Of a stretch of DNA of 64,000 bases, positions 34,234 through 42,880 are shown piece by piece. Where the stretch lies: assembly GCF_003933745.1 (NCBI RefSeq), contig NZ_RSEB01000009.1:1-64000 (forward strand). Reading direction: 5' to 3'. Position 1 is the first letter of the stretch, and each line of letters opens with the position of its first letter. This stretch comes from Glycomyces terrestris. Its GTDB lineage: Bacteria; Actinomycetota; Actinomycetes; Mycobacteriales; Micromonosporaceae. Both the position numbers and the translations under genes were made by a program. The notes below the pieces were generated by a model. It was given only the letters and a program-made list of their open reading frames with translations. It made no database searches and was not told the DNA's origin.

Positions 34234-35322
34234 TCAGAACACGATGAGCTGGCGCAGGGCCTCGCCGGCGGCGAGGCGGTCCAGGGCCTGCGGGAGGCCG
34301 TCGAGGGCGATGCGGTCGGAGACGAGCCGGTCGAGCGGGAGCCGCCCGGCGCGCCACAGGTCGGCGTAGCGGGGGACGTCGTGGCCCGGGACGGCCGAGC
34401 CGAGGTAGGAGCCGACGACGGTGCGGGCCTCGGCGGTCAGGCGCAGCGGCGCGATCGACGCGCGCGCGTCCGGGTGCGGGAGGCCGACGGTGACGGTGGT
34501 GCCGCCGGGCGCGGTGAGCGCGAACGCGGTCTCGAAGGCCCGGGCCGATCCGGCGGCCTCGACCACGACCGGGGCGCGCAGGTCCGCGGCGTCCCCGGGG
34601 GTGCGGGCCTCGGCGCCGAGCGAGCGCGCGAGGTCGAGCTTCGCGGGCACGGTGTCGACGCCGATCACGGGGTGGCCCAAGGCGGTCGCGACGAGGAGCG
34701 CGGCCATGCCGACGCCGCCGAGGCCGACGATCGCGACCGGCTCGCCCTCGCGGGGCCGGCCCGCGTTGACGACCGCGCCGCCGCCGGTGAGCACCGCGCA
34801 GCCGAGGAGCGCGGCGATGCCGGGCGGCACGTCGTCCTCCACGGGCACCACCGACGCCTCGGCGACCACCGCGTGCGTGGCGAAGGCGCTGACGCCGAGG
34901 TGGTGGGCGACGGGCTCCCCGCTGCGGCTGAGGCGGACCGCGCCGCCGACGAGGGTCCCGGCGGCGTTCGCGGCGCCGCCGACCGCGCACGGCAGCCGCC
35001 CGCCCGTGCCGCATCCCGCGCAGCGCCCGCAGCGGGGCAGGAACGTCATGACGACCCGGCGCCCGATCGCGGTCGCGGCGCCGGGCCCGGCGGCCTCCAC
35101 GATCCCGGCGGCCTCGTGGCCCAGGAGCATCGGCACCGGGCGCGCCCGGCTGCCGTCGACCACCGACAGGTCGGAGTGGCACAGGCCCGCGGCCTCGATC
35201 CGGACCAGCAGCTCGCCCGGCCCGGGATCATCGAGTTCCAAGGGGCCCAAGGTGATCGGCGCGGACTCGGCATAGGGCGCGGGCGCGCCGCAGCGCTCCA
35301 GCACCGCTCCGGTGATCTCCAC
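34234..35322 (-). CDS. Zinc-dependent alcohol dehydrogenase (class III-like MDR)
   Basis: A 362-residue MDR. Catalytic zinc ligands: Cys in EAAGLCHSDLS and the HE pair in LLGHEAAG; structural zinc cysteines CGRCAGCGTGGRLPC (about 97-111). NAD motif VGLGGVGMAALL. The GLCHSDLSV and AHHLGVSAFATHAVV segments follow the class III/aryl-alcohol branch. It should oxidise a primary alcohol or aldehyde adduct to start or continue the pathway. The start is GTG at 35322 with GAGGAGG 6 bases upstream. First gene of a three-gene operon behind operator site 4. Confidence 0.9.
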   Translation of the reverse strand: MEITGAVLERCGAPAPYAESAPITLGPLELDDPGPGELLVRIEAAGLCHSDLSVVDGSRARPVPMLLGHEAAGIVEAAGPGAATAIGRRVVMTFLPRCGRCAGCGTGGRLPCAVGGAANAAGTLVGGAVRLSRSGEPVAHHLGVSAFATHAVVAEASVVPVEDDVPPGIAALLGCAVLTGGGAVVNAGRPREGEPVAIVGLGGVGMAALLVATALGHPVIGVDTVPAKLDLARSLGAEARTPGDAADLRAPVVVEAAGSARAFETAFALTAPGGTTVTVGLPHPDARASIAPLRLTAEARTVVGSYLGSAVPGHDVPRYADLWRAGRLPLDRLVSDRIALDGLPQALDRLAAGEALRQLIVF

Positions 35323-35390
35323 GGCCGACCTCCTCGTCGTTGCAGGTCCGGCCGCCGTCGCCGAGGCGCGCGGCGGACCGTGCGCTCAGC

Positions 35391-35408
35391 ATACCGACTG
35401 GACGGTTT
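35391..35408. promoter_or_regulatory. TetR-type operator, site 4 of 4
   Basis: ATACCGACTGGACGGTTT, 69 bases upstream of the alcohol dehydrogenase start. The remaining DNA up to 35627 shows no credible gene. Confidence 0.72.
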
Positions 35409-35627
35409 GTAGTGCTAGTCCGGTCCCTCGTCCGCCTGGAAGGCCTCGCCGTCGTCCGGCCCGGCGGCGCTCGGGCACGTCGTCCGCAGCGCGGGCCCGG
35501 TCAGGCCCTTCGTCAACCGACGCCCTCCGCGTCGCACCGTGGCCGCCATGGATGCCTTCCGCGCACCGATGCCGGCCCCGCCCACCGAGCGGCGGTCCCC
35601 CAGCCCTGTGGCGGTCTCCACAGAAGG

Positions 35628-35658
35628 ATGCACTCAGTGCATCGTTGCATCTAGTGTA
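35628..35658 (+). promoter_or_regulatory. Paired operator upstream of the TetR-MMPL genes
   Basis: A perfect 15-bp palindrome ATGCACTCAGTGCAT (35628-35642) is followed after 3 bases by a degenerate copy TGCATCTAGTGTA (35646-35658). The TetR ATG is 6 bases further on, so a repressor here would cover the promoter; the unlike sequence shows that this regulator is distinct from the one at 20405. Confidence 0.6.
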
Positions 35659-35664
35659 GGCGGC

Positions 35665-36300
35665 ATGGCCGAAGCCACCGCACCCGTCGACCGCCGCGCC
35701 GCCCTCAAGGCCAAGAGCCGCCGCGCGATCCTCGACGCCGCCGCGGCCCTCATGCACGAGCGCCGCGGCACCGGGTTCTCCGTGGACGAGCTCGCCGCGG
35801 CCGCCGACGTCTCCCGGCGCACCGTCTTCAACCACTTCGCCTCCCTCGAGGACGTCGTCACCGAGGTCGCCGGCCACATGCTCGTGGACGTCGTCGACCG
35901 CATGTCCGCCGAGGCCGCCAGCGCCGCGCGCGTGCCCGGCGGCGTCCTCGCCGACCTCGTCGCCACCGCCTCCGGCGACCGCCTCGTCCCCGTCGTCGTC
36001 GAGCTCTTCGAGATCCTCGGCGGCCGCGACGCCGAGTCCGGCGACCGCGAGGCGTTCCTCATGCAGCGCGCCTTCAACCTCTTCACCGAGCGCATGACCG
36101 CGGCCATGGCCGGCCGCCACCCCGACGCCGACGCCCTCGCGGTGCGCCTCCTCGTCGCCGCCTTCTGCGGCGGCCTCCTCGGCTTCGTCCACCTGTGGAT
36201 CGAGGAGACCGCCGCCGCCGACACCCCCGCGTCCCGGCGCGCCTGGGACGGCTTCGTCGGCCGCGTCGCCGCCGTCCTGCGCGAGCCCGGCGGCGCCTGA
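35665..36300 (+). CDS. TetR family regulator of the adjacent MMPL transporter
   Basis: A 211-residue TetR protein: HTH SRRAILDAAAALMHERRGTG with VSRRTVFNHFASLEDVV (about 18-62), then a C-terminal ligand domain ending ETAAADTPASRRAWDGF. Its gene is 39 bases upstream of the MMPL exporter gene, in the same direction. The palindrome pair at 35628-35658 lies directly in front, which fits an autoregulated repressor that yields when the exported compound binds. No ribosome site is evident before the ATG, so the mRNA may be leaderless. Confidence 0.92.
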   Translation: MAEATAPVDRRAALKAKSRRAILDAAAALMHERRGTGFSVDELAAAADVSRRTVFNHFASLEDVVTEVAGHMLVDVVDRMSAEAASAARVPGGVLADLVATASGDRLVPVVVELFEILGGRDAESGDREAFLMQRAFNLFTERMTAAMAGRHPDADALAVRLLVAAFCGGLLGFVHLWIEETAAADTPASRRAWDGFVGRVAAVLREPGGA

Positions 36301-36339
36301 GCACCGAACACCCGCACACCGTCTGATCAGGAGACCACC

Positions 36340-38844
36340 TTGGCCGAGTTCCTCTACCGCGTCGGGCGCTGGTGCGCCCGCTGCGCCACGACCGTCATCG
36401 CCGCCTGGGCGCTCGTCCTCGCGGCCGCCGCGGCCGCGTTCGTCCTCTTCGGAGGCGCGTTCGCCACCACGCTCTCGATCCCCGGCACCCCGACCGAGGA
36501 GGTCACCGACCACCTCGCCGAGGCGCTCCCCGAAGCCTCCGGCGGCACCGGCAGCATCGTCCTCGCCACCGAGGACGGCGAGCCGTTCACCGCCGAGCAG
36601 CAGGCCGCGATCTCGGCCCTCATCGCCGACGCGGGCGACGTCGACGGCGTCGCCGCCGTGGTCGACCCCTTCGCCACCGAGGCGCAGCGCGACGAGCAGC
36701 AGGCCCAGATCGACCAGGGCCGCAGCGAGATCGAGGCCGGGATCGCCCAGGCCGAGGAGGGCCGCGCCCAGATCGAGGCCGCCCGCGCCGACCTGGAGGC
36801 GTCCCGGGCCGAGCTCGACGCCGCCCGCGAGCAGTTCGGCGACTCCGCCGAGCTCGACGCCCAGCAGGCGCAGATCGACGCCGGCCTCGCCGAACTCGAC
36901 GCGCAGCAGGCCGCACTCGACGCCGGCGCCGCCGAGCTCGACGCCCAGGCCCTCGCCTTGGAGCAGGGCGCGACCCTCCTGGAGCTCGCCGCCGACGCCG
37001 GCGTCGTCTCCGCCGACGGCTCCGCCGCCATCGTCACCGTCTCCTTCGAGGAGACCCAGATGGAGGTCACGCCCGAGACCAAGGCCGACGTGCGCGAGGT
37101 CTTCGAGGACGCCCCCGTGGACGGCGTGGAGGTCGACTACTCCTCCGAGATGCAGGACTCCGTGCCGCAGATCGCGGGCGTCAGCGAGGTCATCGGCCTC
37201 GTCGTCGCCGGCGTCGTCCTCGTCCTCATGCTCGGCACCGTCGTCGGCGCCGTCCTGCCGCTCGTGACCGCCCTGGTCGCCGTCGGCATCGGCGCCCTCG
37301 CCAGCATGTCCCTGTCCGGCGCGGTCGAGATGACCTCCGTGACCCCGATCCTCGGGCTCATGCTCGGCCTCGCGGTCGGCATCGACTACTCGCTGTTCAT
37401 CGTCAACCGCCACCGCCGCCAGCTCAAGGACGGCTACGACGTCGACGAGTCCATCGCGCTCGCCACCGGCACCTCCGGCAACGCCGTCGTCTTCGCCGGC
37501 GCGACCGTGCTGATCGCCCTGGTGGCCTTGAACATCACCGGCATCCCGTTCCTCGGCCTCATGGGCTCGATCGGCGCGTTCTGCATCGCGGTCGCCGTCC
37601 TCGTCGCCATCACGCTCATCCCGGCCCTGCTGCGCCTCACCGGGCTCAGGATCCTCAGCCGGCGCGAGCGCGCCGCCCGCGAGTCGCACGAGTCCCGCGA
37701 GCGCCGGCCCGACCCGCGGCCGATGCACACCGGCCGCGCCGTCCTGCGCGTCCTCGTGGGCCTCGGCGCGCTCGTGGCCGTCGCGCTCCCCGCGATGGAC
37801 CTGCGGCTCAACCTTCCCGACGGCTCCTCCGAGCAGCACGACACCACGCAGTACCAGGCGTACGCGACGATCGCCGAGCGCTTCGGCGAGGGCCAGAACG
37901 GGTCCCTGCTCGTGGTCGCCGACCTCGACGAGGCCCCCGACGAGGCCGCCTCGCTCGCCGCGCAGGTCGCCGTCGCGGAGGCCGTCGCGGGCGAGGACGA
38001 CGTGGTCGCCGTCGCGCCCATCGGCGCCTCCGAGGACGGCACGACCATGGCGTTCCAGGTGATCCCGGCCGAAGGGCCCACCAGCGAGTCCACGCAGGAG
38101 CTCGTGCACGACCTGCGCGGCCTCACCGTCGACGGCGTCGCGGACATCGGCGTCGCCGGCTCCGCCAGCGGCAACATCGACATCTCCGAGATCCTCGCCG
38201 ACGCGCTCCCGGTCTACCTCGCGGTCGTCGTGGGCCTGTCGCTGATCATCCTGATCCTGGTGTTCCGCTCGATCCTCGTGCCGGTCCTCGCGACACTGGG
38301 CTTCATCCTCAGCTACTTCGCGGCCCTCGGCGGCGTCGTCGCGATCTACCAGTGGGGCTGGCTCGCCGACGTCTTCGGCGTCGACACGCCCGGCCCGATC
38401 CTGAACTTCCTGCCGACGCTCCTGGTCGGCATCCTGTTCGGGCTCGCCATGGACTACATGCTGTTCATCGGCTCGGGGATGCGCGAGGCGTACGCGCACG
38501 GCGCGCCGGCCCGACAGTCGGTCGTCCTCGGCGTGCGCGCCGGCCGCTCGGTGGTCACCGCCGCCGCGATCATCATGACGGCGGTCTTCGGCGGGTTCGT
38601 GTTCTCCCACTCGACGATGATCCGGCCCATCGGGTTCGCGCTCGCGTTCGGCGTGCTCGTGGACGCGTTCCTGGTGCGGATGCTCATCATCCCGGCGCTC
38701 ATGCACCTCGTGGGCGACAAGGCGTGGTGGCTGCCGAAGTGGCTCGACCGCGTCCTCCCCGACGTCGACGTGGAGGGCGCGGCGCTCGAACGGCGCCACC
38801 CGCACGTGGAGCACGCGGAGGACGCCGAGGCGGCGAAGGGCTAG
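36340..38844 (+). CDS. MMPL/RND family exporter with periplasmic coiled coil
   Basis: An 834-residue RND transporter of the MMPL type with 12 predicted membrane helices in two halves: helix 1 at about 18-42, helices 2-6 at about 280-430, helix 7 at about 468, and helices 8-12 at about 625-800. Proton-relay residues lie in GLAVGIDYSLFIVNRHRRQ (first half) and LLVGILFGLAMDYMLFIGSG (second half). The first extracytoplasmic loop (about 110-210) is an uninterrupted heptad-like coiled coil rich in AELDAQQAQIDAG repeats. The start codon is TTG at 36340, with AGGAG 6 bases upstream. It probably exports a lipid, antibiotic or other hydrophobic compound. Confidence 0.92.
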   Translation: MAEFLYRVGRWCARCATTVIAAWALVLAAAAAAFVLFGGAFATTLSIPGTPTEEVTDHLAEALPEASGGTGSIVLATEDGEPFTAEQQAAISALIADAGDVDGVAAVVDPFATEAQRDEQQAQIDQGRSEIEAGIAQAEEGRAQIEAARADLEASRAELDAAREQFGDSAELDAQQAQIDAGLAELDAQQAALDAGAAELDAQALALEQGATLLELAADAGVVSADGSAAIVTVSFEETQMEVTPETKADVREVFEDAPVDGVEVDYSSEMQDSVPQIAGVSEVIGLVVAGVVLVLMLGTVVGAVLPLVTALVAVGIGALASMSLSGAVEMTSVTPILGLMLGLAVGIDYSLFIVNRHRRQLKDGYDVDESIALATGTSGNAVVFAGATVLIALVALNITGIPFLGLMGSIGAFCIAVAVLVAITLIPALLRLTGLRILSRRERAARESHESRERRPDPRPMHTGRAVLRVLVGLGALVAVALPAMDLRLNLPDGSSEQHDTTQYQAYATIAERFGEGQNGSLLVVADLDEAPDEAASLAAQVAVAEAVAGEDDVVAVAPIGASEDGTTMAFQVIPAEGPTSESTQELVHDLRGLTVDGVADIGVAGSASGNIDISEILADALPVYLAVVVGLSLIILILVFRSILVPVLATLGFILSYFAALGGVVAIYQWGWLADVFGVDTPGPILNFLPTLLVGILFGLAMDYMLFIGSGMREAYAHGAPARQSVVLGVRAGRSVVTAAAIIMTAVFGGFVFSHSTMIRPIGFALAFGVLVDAFLVRMLIIPALMHLVGDKAWWLPKWLDRVLPDVDVEGAALERRHPHVEHAEDAEAAKG

Positions 38845-38848
38845 CCGC

Positions 38849-38880
38849 CCGGGCCGGGTCCCCGCCGGGGTCCGGCCCGC
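38849..38880. terminator. GC-rich convergent hairpin, probable terminator
   Basis: GGGCCGGGTCCCC and GGGGTCCGGCCC face each other around a short loop, between converging genes that end at 38844 and 38890. No T-run, so efficiency is uncertain. Confidence 0.5.
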
Positions 38881-38889
38881 TCCGCTCCG

Positions 38890-39510
38890 CTAGGCCCCGT
38901 CGCCCTCGGGCGAGGGGGCCTTCCAGTTCGGGTCGCGGCCGAGCACCGCCAGCACCTGCTCCATGGGCCCGGAGTCAGGGACCTGCATGACGGCGGGGGC
39001 GAACGGCGCGTACGGCCCGGTGCGGGCCGGGCCCGTCAGCGGCACCTCGAACGCCAAGGGCAGCACGGCTTGCAGCAGCGCGTCCTCGAAGACGGGCGGC
39101 CGCCCGATGGACACGCCGACGTCCCACGAGTGGACGACGTAGTCGATGAAGTGGAACCCGATCGCGGTCCCGCCGGGCACCCGCACCTCCTGGTCGGCCC
39201 CGGCCAGGAGCGGCCACTCCCGCTCGGCGGCGCCCTCGGCGGCGAACGCCGCCACGACCTCCGCGGCCGAGTCCGCGAACGCCCGCGGGGTCGACGGCAC
39301 CTCGGCCCACCGGCCCGGGTCGAACGCCTCCCCGCGCGCGGCCGCGGCGAACCCGAGGTTCTGCGCGGTCATGTGGGCGAGCAGCCGCCCGAGGTCCCAC
39401 CCCGCGCACGGGGTGGCGAGGTCGAAGCGCTCGACCCGGTCGACGAGGTCCACGGCGGTCGCCATGGCCGTGCGGTGAAACGCGAGGAGTTCGGTCATGA
39501 TCGGGATCAT
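38890..39510 (-). CDS. TIGR03086-family metal-binding protein (DinB/MDMPI-like)
   Basis: A 206-residue four-helix protein of the mycothiol-dependent maleylpyruvate isomerase N-terminal superfamily. FDLATPCAGWDLGRLLAHMT (about 38-57) and FHFIDYVVHSWDVGVSIGR carry the metal-binding His residues. Function in most members is unknown; thiol (mycothiol) transferases are among them. The ATG at 39510 has GGGGGT upstream; another ATG at 39498 would shorten it by four residues. Confidence 0.85.
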   Translation of the reverse strand: MIPIMTELLAFHRTAMATAVDLVDRVERFDLATPCAGWDLGRLLAHMTAQNLGFAAAARGEAFDPGRWAEVPSTPRAFADSAAEVVAAFAAEGAAEREWPLLAGADQEVRVPGGTAIGFHFIDYVVHSWDVGVSIGRPPVFEDALLQAVLPLAFEVPLTGPARTGPYAPFAPAVMQVPDSGPMEQVLAVLGRDPNWKAPSPEGDGA

Positions 39511-39580
39511 AGGACCCCCGCGCCGGGGCCGGTAGGATGCCGGTCGGCGCCCCCGCCCCCGCCCCCGCGGGCGGGACGCC

Positions 39581-40066
39581 GTGTCCCCGAAGGAGTCAGA
39601 CATCAGTTCCGAGACCGACCGCCTGGTCGCGTTCAGCACCCAGCTCCGCACCGTCCACCAGCGCCTCCGACAAGCCCTCGACCTCGCCCGCCGCTCCGTC
39701 GACGGCGAGTTCGAGGAGGCGGGGCGCGACCTCCTCGTCTACTGCCGCGGCTTCTGCGCCGCCCTGAGCGGCCACCACCGCAGCGAGGACCGGGGCCTCT
39801 TCCCCGAGATCACCGCCGCCCATCCCCAGCTCGCGCCCGTCATCGCCAACCTCGTGCGCGACCACAACATGCTCGAGCACCTCCTCGGCGACTTCGCCGC
39901 CGCCATCGACGCCGGCGCCGACGCCGACGCCCTCCACCGCCACCTCGACGGCATCGGCGCGGTCATGGAGACCCACTTCGGCTACGAGGAGCGCCAGCTC
40001 CTCACCGTCCTCGACACCCTCGCGCTCTCCGAGGACCGGAAGGCGCTCCTGGGCGACCTCGCCTAG
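39581..40066 (+). CDS. Hemerythrin domain protein
   Basis: A protein of up to 161 residues with a four-helix hemerythrin HHE fold: His ligands in LSGHHRSEDRGLFPE (HxxxE type), LVRDHNMLEHLL and METHFGYEERQLL. It binds a di-iron centre and may sense or carry oxygen or reactive species. The start is unclear: the only in-frame standard start is GTG at 39581, which lies before a textbook AAGGAG (39590-39595). Six bases after that site stands ATC (39602), exactly where family members begin (SSETDRL), so initiation at ATC is possible. Confidence 0.85.
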   Translation: MSPKESDISSETDRLVAFSTQLRTVHQRLRQALDLARRSVDGEFEEAGRDLLVYCRGFCAALSGHHRSEDRGLFPEITAAHPQLAPVIANLVRDHNMLEHLLGDFAAAIDAGADADALHRHLDGIGAVMETHFGYEERQLLTVLDTLALSEDRKALLGDLA

Positions 40067-40070
40067 AGGC

Positions 40071-41273
40071 TCAGCCGAAGGCGGTCGCGAAGGCGGCCCA
40101 GATCACGGGGCCGTCCTCGGGGCGGCCCTCGGCCTCCCAGGCCGCGGCCTTGGCCCGCTGCCAGGCGTTCAGGGCGGCGACGGGGTCGGGGGCGTCGTGG
40201 GCGGCGTTCACCGCGGCGACCGCCTCGGGCAGGAGCGGGGGCGTCGGCGCGGCGGCGAAGCGGCGCAGGCCCTCGTCGGTGGGCAGGGTCCAGCGGGTGG
40301 CGGTGACGTAGCGGGCGCCGGTGTGGAGGGCGGCCGCGACCAGGCCGACCGGTTCGGCGAAGCGCACCTCGCCGCCGCTCTCGCAGGCGATGAGCGCCAC
40401 CCGGTTCGGCATCGTCCACGCGGCCGGCGCGTCCGGGCGGTGGCCGAGGAGGACGTCGGCGGCCGTGAGCGGCCGGTGGCCGTGCACCACGGCGGCCCGG
40501 CCGGTCGTCCCGGGTCCGCAGCTCAGGTGGAGGCGGGCGTCCAGGCCGTGCTTCGCGGTCGTCACGTGGCCGACGTACAGGAGGCGCGAGGCGTCCGCGA
40601 GGAGCGGTTCGAGCCGGTCGCGGTCGATGTCGGCGCGGCGGAACGGCGGCCCGGGAGGAGCGAGGCGGGGGCCGAGCCCGTCGACCATCGTCCGCAGTGG
40701 AGAGTCGGCCGGGACCTCGCCGAGGACCGAGCCGAGGTCCCGGCCCGCGCCCGGGACCCGCGGGTCCAGGACCGCGACCACCGGGCCGTCCGGGCGCCAC
40801 GCGGACCGGCGCCGCTCGGGCGCGTTGCGGACCGTCGCCGGGGGCAGGACCGAGAGGTCGGCGCTCGTCACGAAGCGCTCGCCCTCGTCCACCCGCAATG
40901 CCTCCCAAGGCACTTGGGCGGTCGAGAGGGACGGCTGGATGCGGACGTGCGGGTGGCGGCCCGCCTCCAGGTGCGCGTTCAGCTCCTGCGCGAGCCGGTG
41001 GGGGATGAGCGCGCTCGCGAGCGCCGTCGCGAGCCCCGCTTCGCGTTCGCGGTCGACCAGGGGCCCGCGCAGGGCGCGTTCCAGGGCCTGCTCGACGGTC
41101 TCGCCCGGCAGCGGCGTCGGCAGGGCCTGGGCGAGCGCTTCGAGGGCGGGCAGCACGCGGCCGGCCTCGACCATGATGTTCTGGATCGCGCCGAGGTCGT
41201 GCTCCCAGCGCCACGAGTAGTAGAGCCCGTCGGCGTCGACGAGCTTGAGCTGCACGGTCGGCCGGTCTACCAC
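40071..41273 (-). CDS. CHAT-domain (caspase-like) protease
   Basis: A 400-residue protein. The C-terminal half is a CHAT peptidase: catalytic His236 in LLYVGHVTTA, Cys297 in VALIACESGGE, with PNRVALIA and GLVAAALHTGARYVTATRW forming the core strands, and LTAADVL as in other CHAT proteins. The N-terminal 160 residues (SWRWEHDLGAIQNIMVEAG, PHVRIQPSLSTAQVPWEAL) are a family-specific pre-domain. CHAT proteases act as cell-death or signalling effectors, cleaving partner proteins after an upstream sensor is triggered. The GTG at 41273 overlaps the stop of the TPR gene by seven bases; it is the last of four overlapping genes, the usual place for an effector. Confidence 0.9.
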   Translation of the reverse strand: MVDRPTVQLKLVDADGLYYSWRWEHDLGAIQNIMVEAGRVLPALEALAQALPTPLPGETVEQALERALRGPLVDREREAGLATALASALIPHRLAQELNAHLEAGRHPHVRIQPSLSTAQVPWEALRVDEGERFVTSADLSVLPPATVRNAPERRRSAWRPDGPVVAVLDPRVPGAGRDLGSVLGEVPADSPLRTMVDGLGPRLAPPGPPFRRADIDRDRLEPLLADASRLLYVGHVTTAKHGLDARLHLSCGPGTTGRAAVVHGHRPLTAADVLLGHRPDAPAAWTMPNRVALIACESGGEVRFAEPVGLVAAALHTGARYVTATRWTLPTDEGLRRFAAAPTPPLLPEAVAAVNAAHDAPDPVAALNAWQRAKAAAWEAEGRPEDGPVIWAAFATAFG

Positions 41274-42880
41274 GTGTCGATCACCTCGTCGGAGCGGATG
41301 CGGAACCCGTAGCGCCGCTCGGTCTCCTGGATCCACGGCTCCAGTTGCGATGCGCGCCAGGGGTTCACGCGCAGCCGCGGCGGCAGCGCGAAGCGCACCG
41401 CCGGGAAGTCGCCCGAGGCGCCGGTGACCAGTGCCGAGGCCGTGAACGACAGGACCTCGCCCTCGCTCGGCGCCGGCGGGGGCGGCTCCGGCGGCTCCGG
41501 GACCGCCGCGACGTCGACCGGGGCCGCGGCGTGCAGGGCGACGGTGGCGCTCATGTGCTCGAGGAGCTCCGACACGAGCGCGCCGATGCCGAGGGCCGTG
41601 GCGAGGCTCAGCGCGTGCGCCATGGCCGGGACCGCGACCGTGGCCGCCCACTGCTCGCGGGCGCGGCCGGGGGCGAAGCCGTGGCGGATCGCGTCGGCGG
41701 CGAGGGCGGCCGGGACGGCGAGGTCGAAGGCGAAGCCGAGGTACCGGGCCTGCTCGTCGGGGTCGGTGGCGAGCTGGGCGCGGTGCGTGGCGGCGAAGGC
41801 GCGGCGCTGGTCGATGCGGGTGAGGTGGTAGACCGCCCCGGCCGCCTCGTACACGCGCCACGCCTCCAGGTGCGCCTCCTCGGCGGCGTCGAAGTCGCCG
41901 TCGCCGGCGAGCATGTCGCCTTGCAGCGCCAGGGCTTCGGCGAGCATCGCGGCGTGGCCCGCCTCGCGCAGGGCGGCGACGGCCCGGGGGAGGAGCTCGC
42001 GCGCGAGCGCGGTGTCGCCGGCCTCGTGCGCGGCGGTGGCGCGGGCGAAGCGCAGTTCGGCGGCGCGCAGCGGCTGCTCGATCCCGTCGAGGGCCCGTTC
42101 GGCGGCGGCGAGGAGGCGGCCGCCCTCCTCGAGGTCGCCCGCGCGCATGGCGACGCGCCCCTGGTTCGCGATCGCGAGTGCGGCCGCGGGCGCGTCGCCG
42201 GCCGCGGTGTGGATCTGCTCAGCCAGGCGCAGGTGGGCCATCGCGGCGTCGAGTTCGTTGCGCACCTGGTAGATCAGCGCGAGGTTGGAGTGCGGGTGCC
42301 CGGTCAGGCGCGGGTCGTGGGCGGCGGCGAGTTCGAGGGCGCGGTGGACGGCGGCCTCGGCCTCCTCCCAGCGTTCGAGGTCGATGAGGACGACGCTGCG
42401 GGAGTTGGCGATCGAGACCCGCAGGTACGCCTCGTCGGCGCTGTCGCCGCCGGTGATCGCCGCGGCGGCGTCGAGGTCGGCGAGGGCCTCGTCGTGGCGG
42501 CCGAGGAGCTGGAACGTCTGCGACCGGTTCACCAGCAGCGAGGCCCGGACCGCGACCGTGCCGTACCGGTCGCCGGCCTCCGCCTGGGCGGCGTCGCAGG
42601 CGGCGAGCGCCTCCTCGGTGAGCTCCAGGACGCGGCCGGGCTCGCCCTGGCTCTCGGCGAGGGCCGCGAGGTTGCCGAGGGCCCTGGCGCGGCCGTCGAG
42701 GCCCGCGGCGTCCACGTCCGCGACGCGGGTCAGCGCGATCGCCTCGTGGAGCTTCGCGGCGGCTTCACCGCTGCGGCCCTGGAGGACGAGTTTCGCGGCG
42801 GCGTTGTTCAGCTCCCGCATCGCGGCCCACCGGGGGCCGCTGGACTCCTTGCCGTAGACGCCGAGCGTGTCGCGGTTCAT
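41267..42880 (-). CDS. TPR-repeat protein, partner of the CHAT protease
   Basis: A 537-residue helical repeat protein. From about residue 15 to 370 it is built of TPR-like helix pairs (AAAKLVLQGRSGEAAAKLHE, SQTFQLLGRHDEALADLDAA, VVLIDLERWEEAEAAVHRAL, ALQGDMLAGDGDFDAAEEAH). A proline-rich linker (PEPPEPPPPAPSEGE, about 450) separates a small C-terminal alpha/beta domain (RFALPPRLRVNPWRASQLEP). TPR proteins are common sensors or scaffolds for CHAT proteases and can also be their substrate. Translation is coupled to both neighbours by ATGA and GTG overlaps. Confidence 0.88.
   Translation of the reverse strand: MNRDTLGVYGKESSGPRWAAMRELNNAAAKLVLQGRSGEAAAKLHEAIALTRVADVDAAGLDGRARALGNLAALAESQGEPGRVLELTEEALAACDAAQAEAGDRYGTVAVRASLLVNRSQTFQLLGRHDEALADLDAAAAITGGDSADEAYLRVSIANSRSVVLIDLERWEEAEAAVHRALELAAAHDPRLTGHPHSNLALIYQVRNELDAAMAHLRLAEQIHTAAGDAPAAALAIANQGRVAMRAGDLEEGGRLLAAAERALDGIEQPLRAAELRFARATAAHEAGDTALARELLPRAVAALREAGHAAMLAEALALQGDMLAGDGDFDAAEEAHLEAWRVYEAAGAVYHLTRIDQRRAFAATHRAQLATDPDEQARYLGFAFDLAVPAALAADAIRHGFAPGRAREQWAATVAVPAMAHALSLATALGIGALVSELLEHMSATVALHAAAPVDVAAVPEPPEPPPPAPSEGEVLSFTASALVTGASGDFPAVRFALPPRLRVNPWRASQLEPWIQETERRYGFRIRSDEVIDTW

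Noticed and set aside
35415..35633. 72-codon minus-strand frame in the gap before the TetR-MMPL genes
   Set aside because: Starts inside the operator palindrome, has no ribosome site, and the protein has no family-like features.
35386..38814. Minus-strand frame of more than 1,100 codons opposite the TetR and MMPL genes
   Set aside because: Low-complexity Asp/Gly/His/Arg translation with no motifs; the plus strand encodes complete TetR and MMPL proteins.
39070..40311. Plus-strand frame opposite the TIGR03086-family gene and across the hemerythrin gene
   Set aside because: Arg/Pro-rich shadow in another frame of two recognisable genes.
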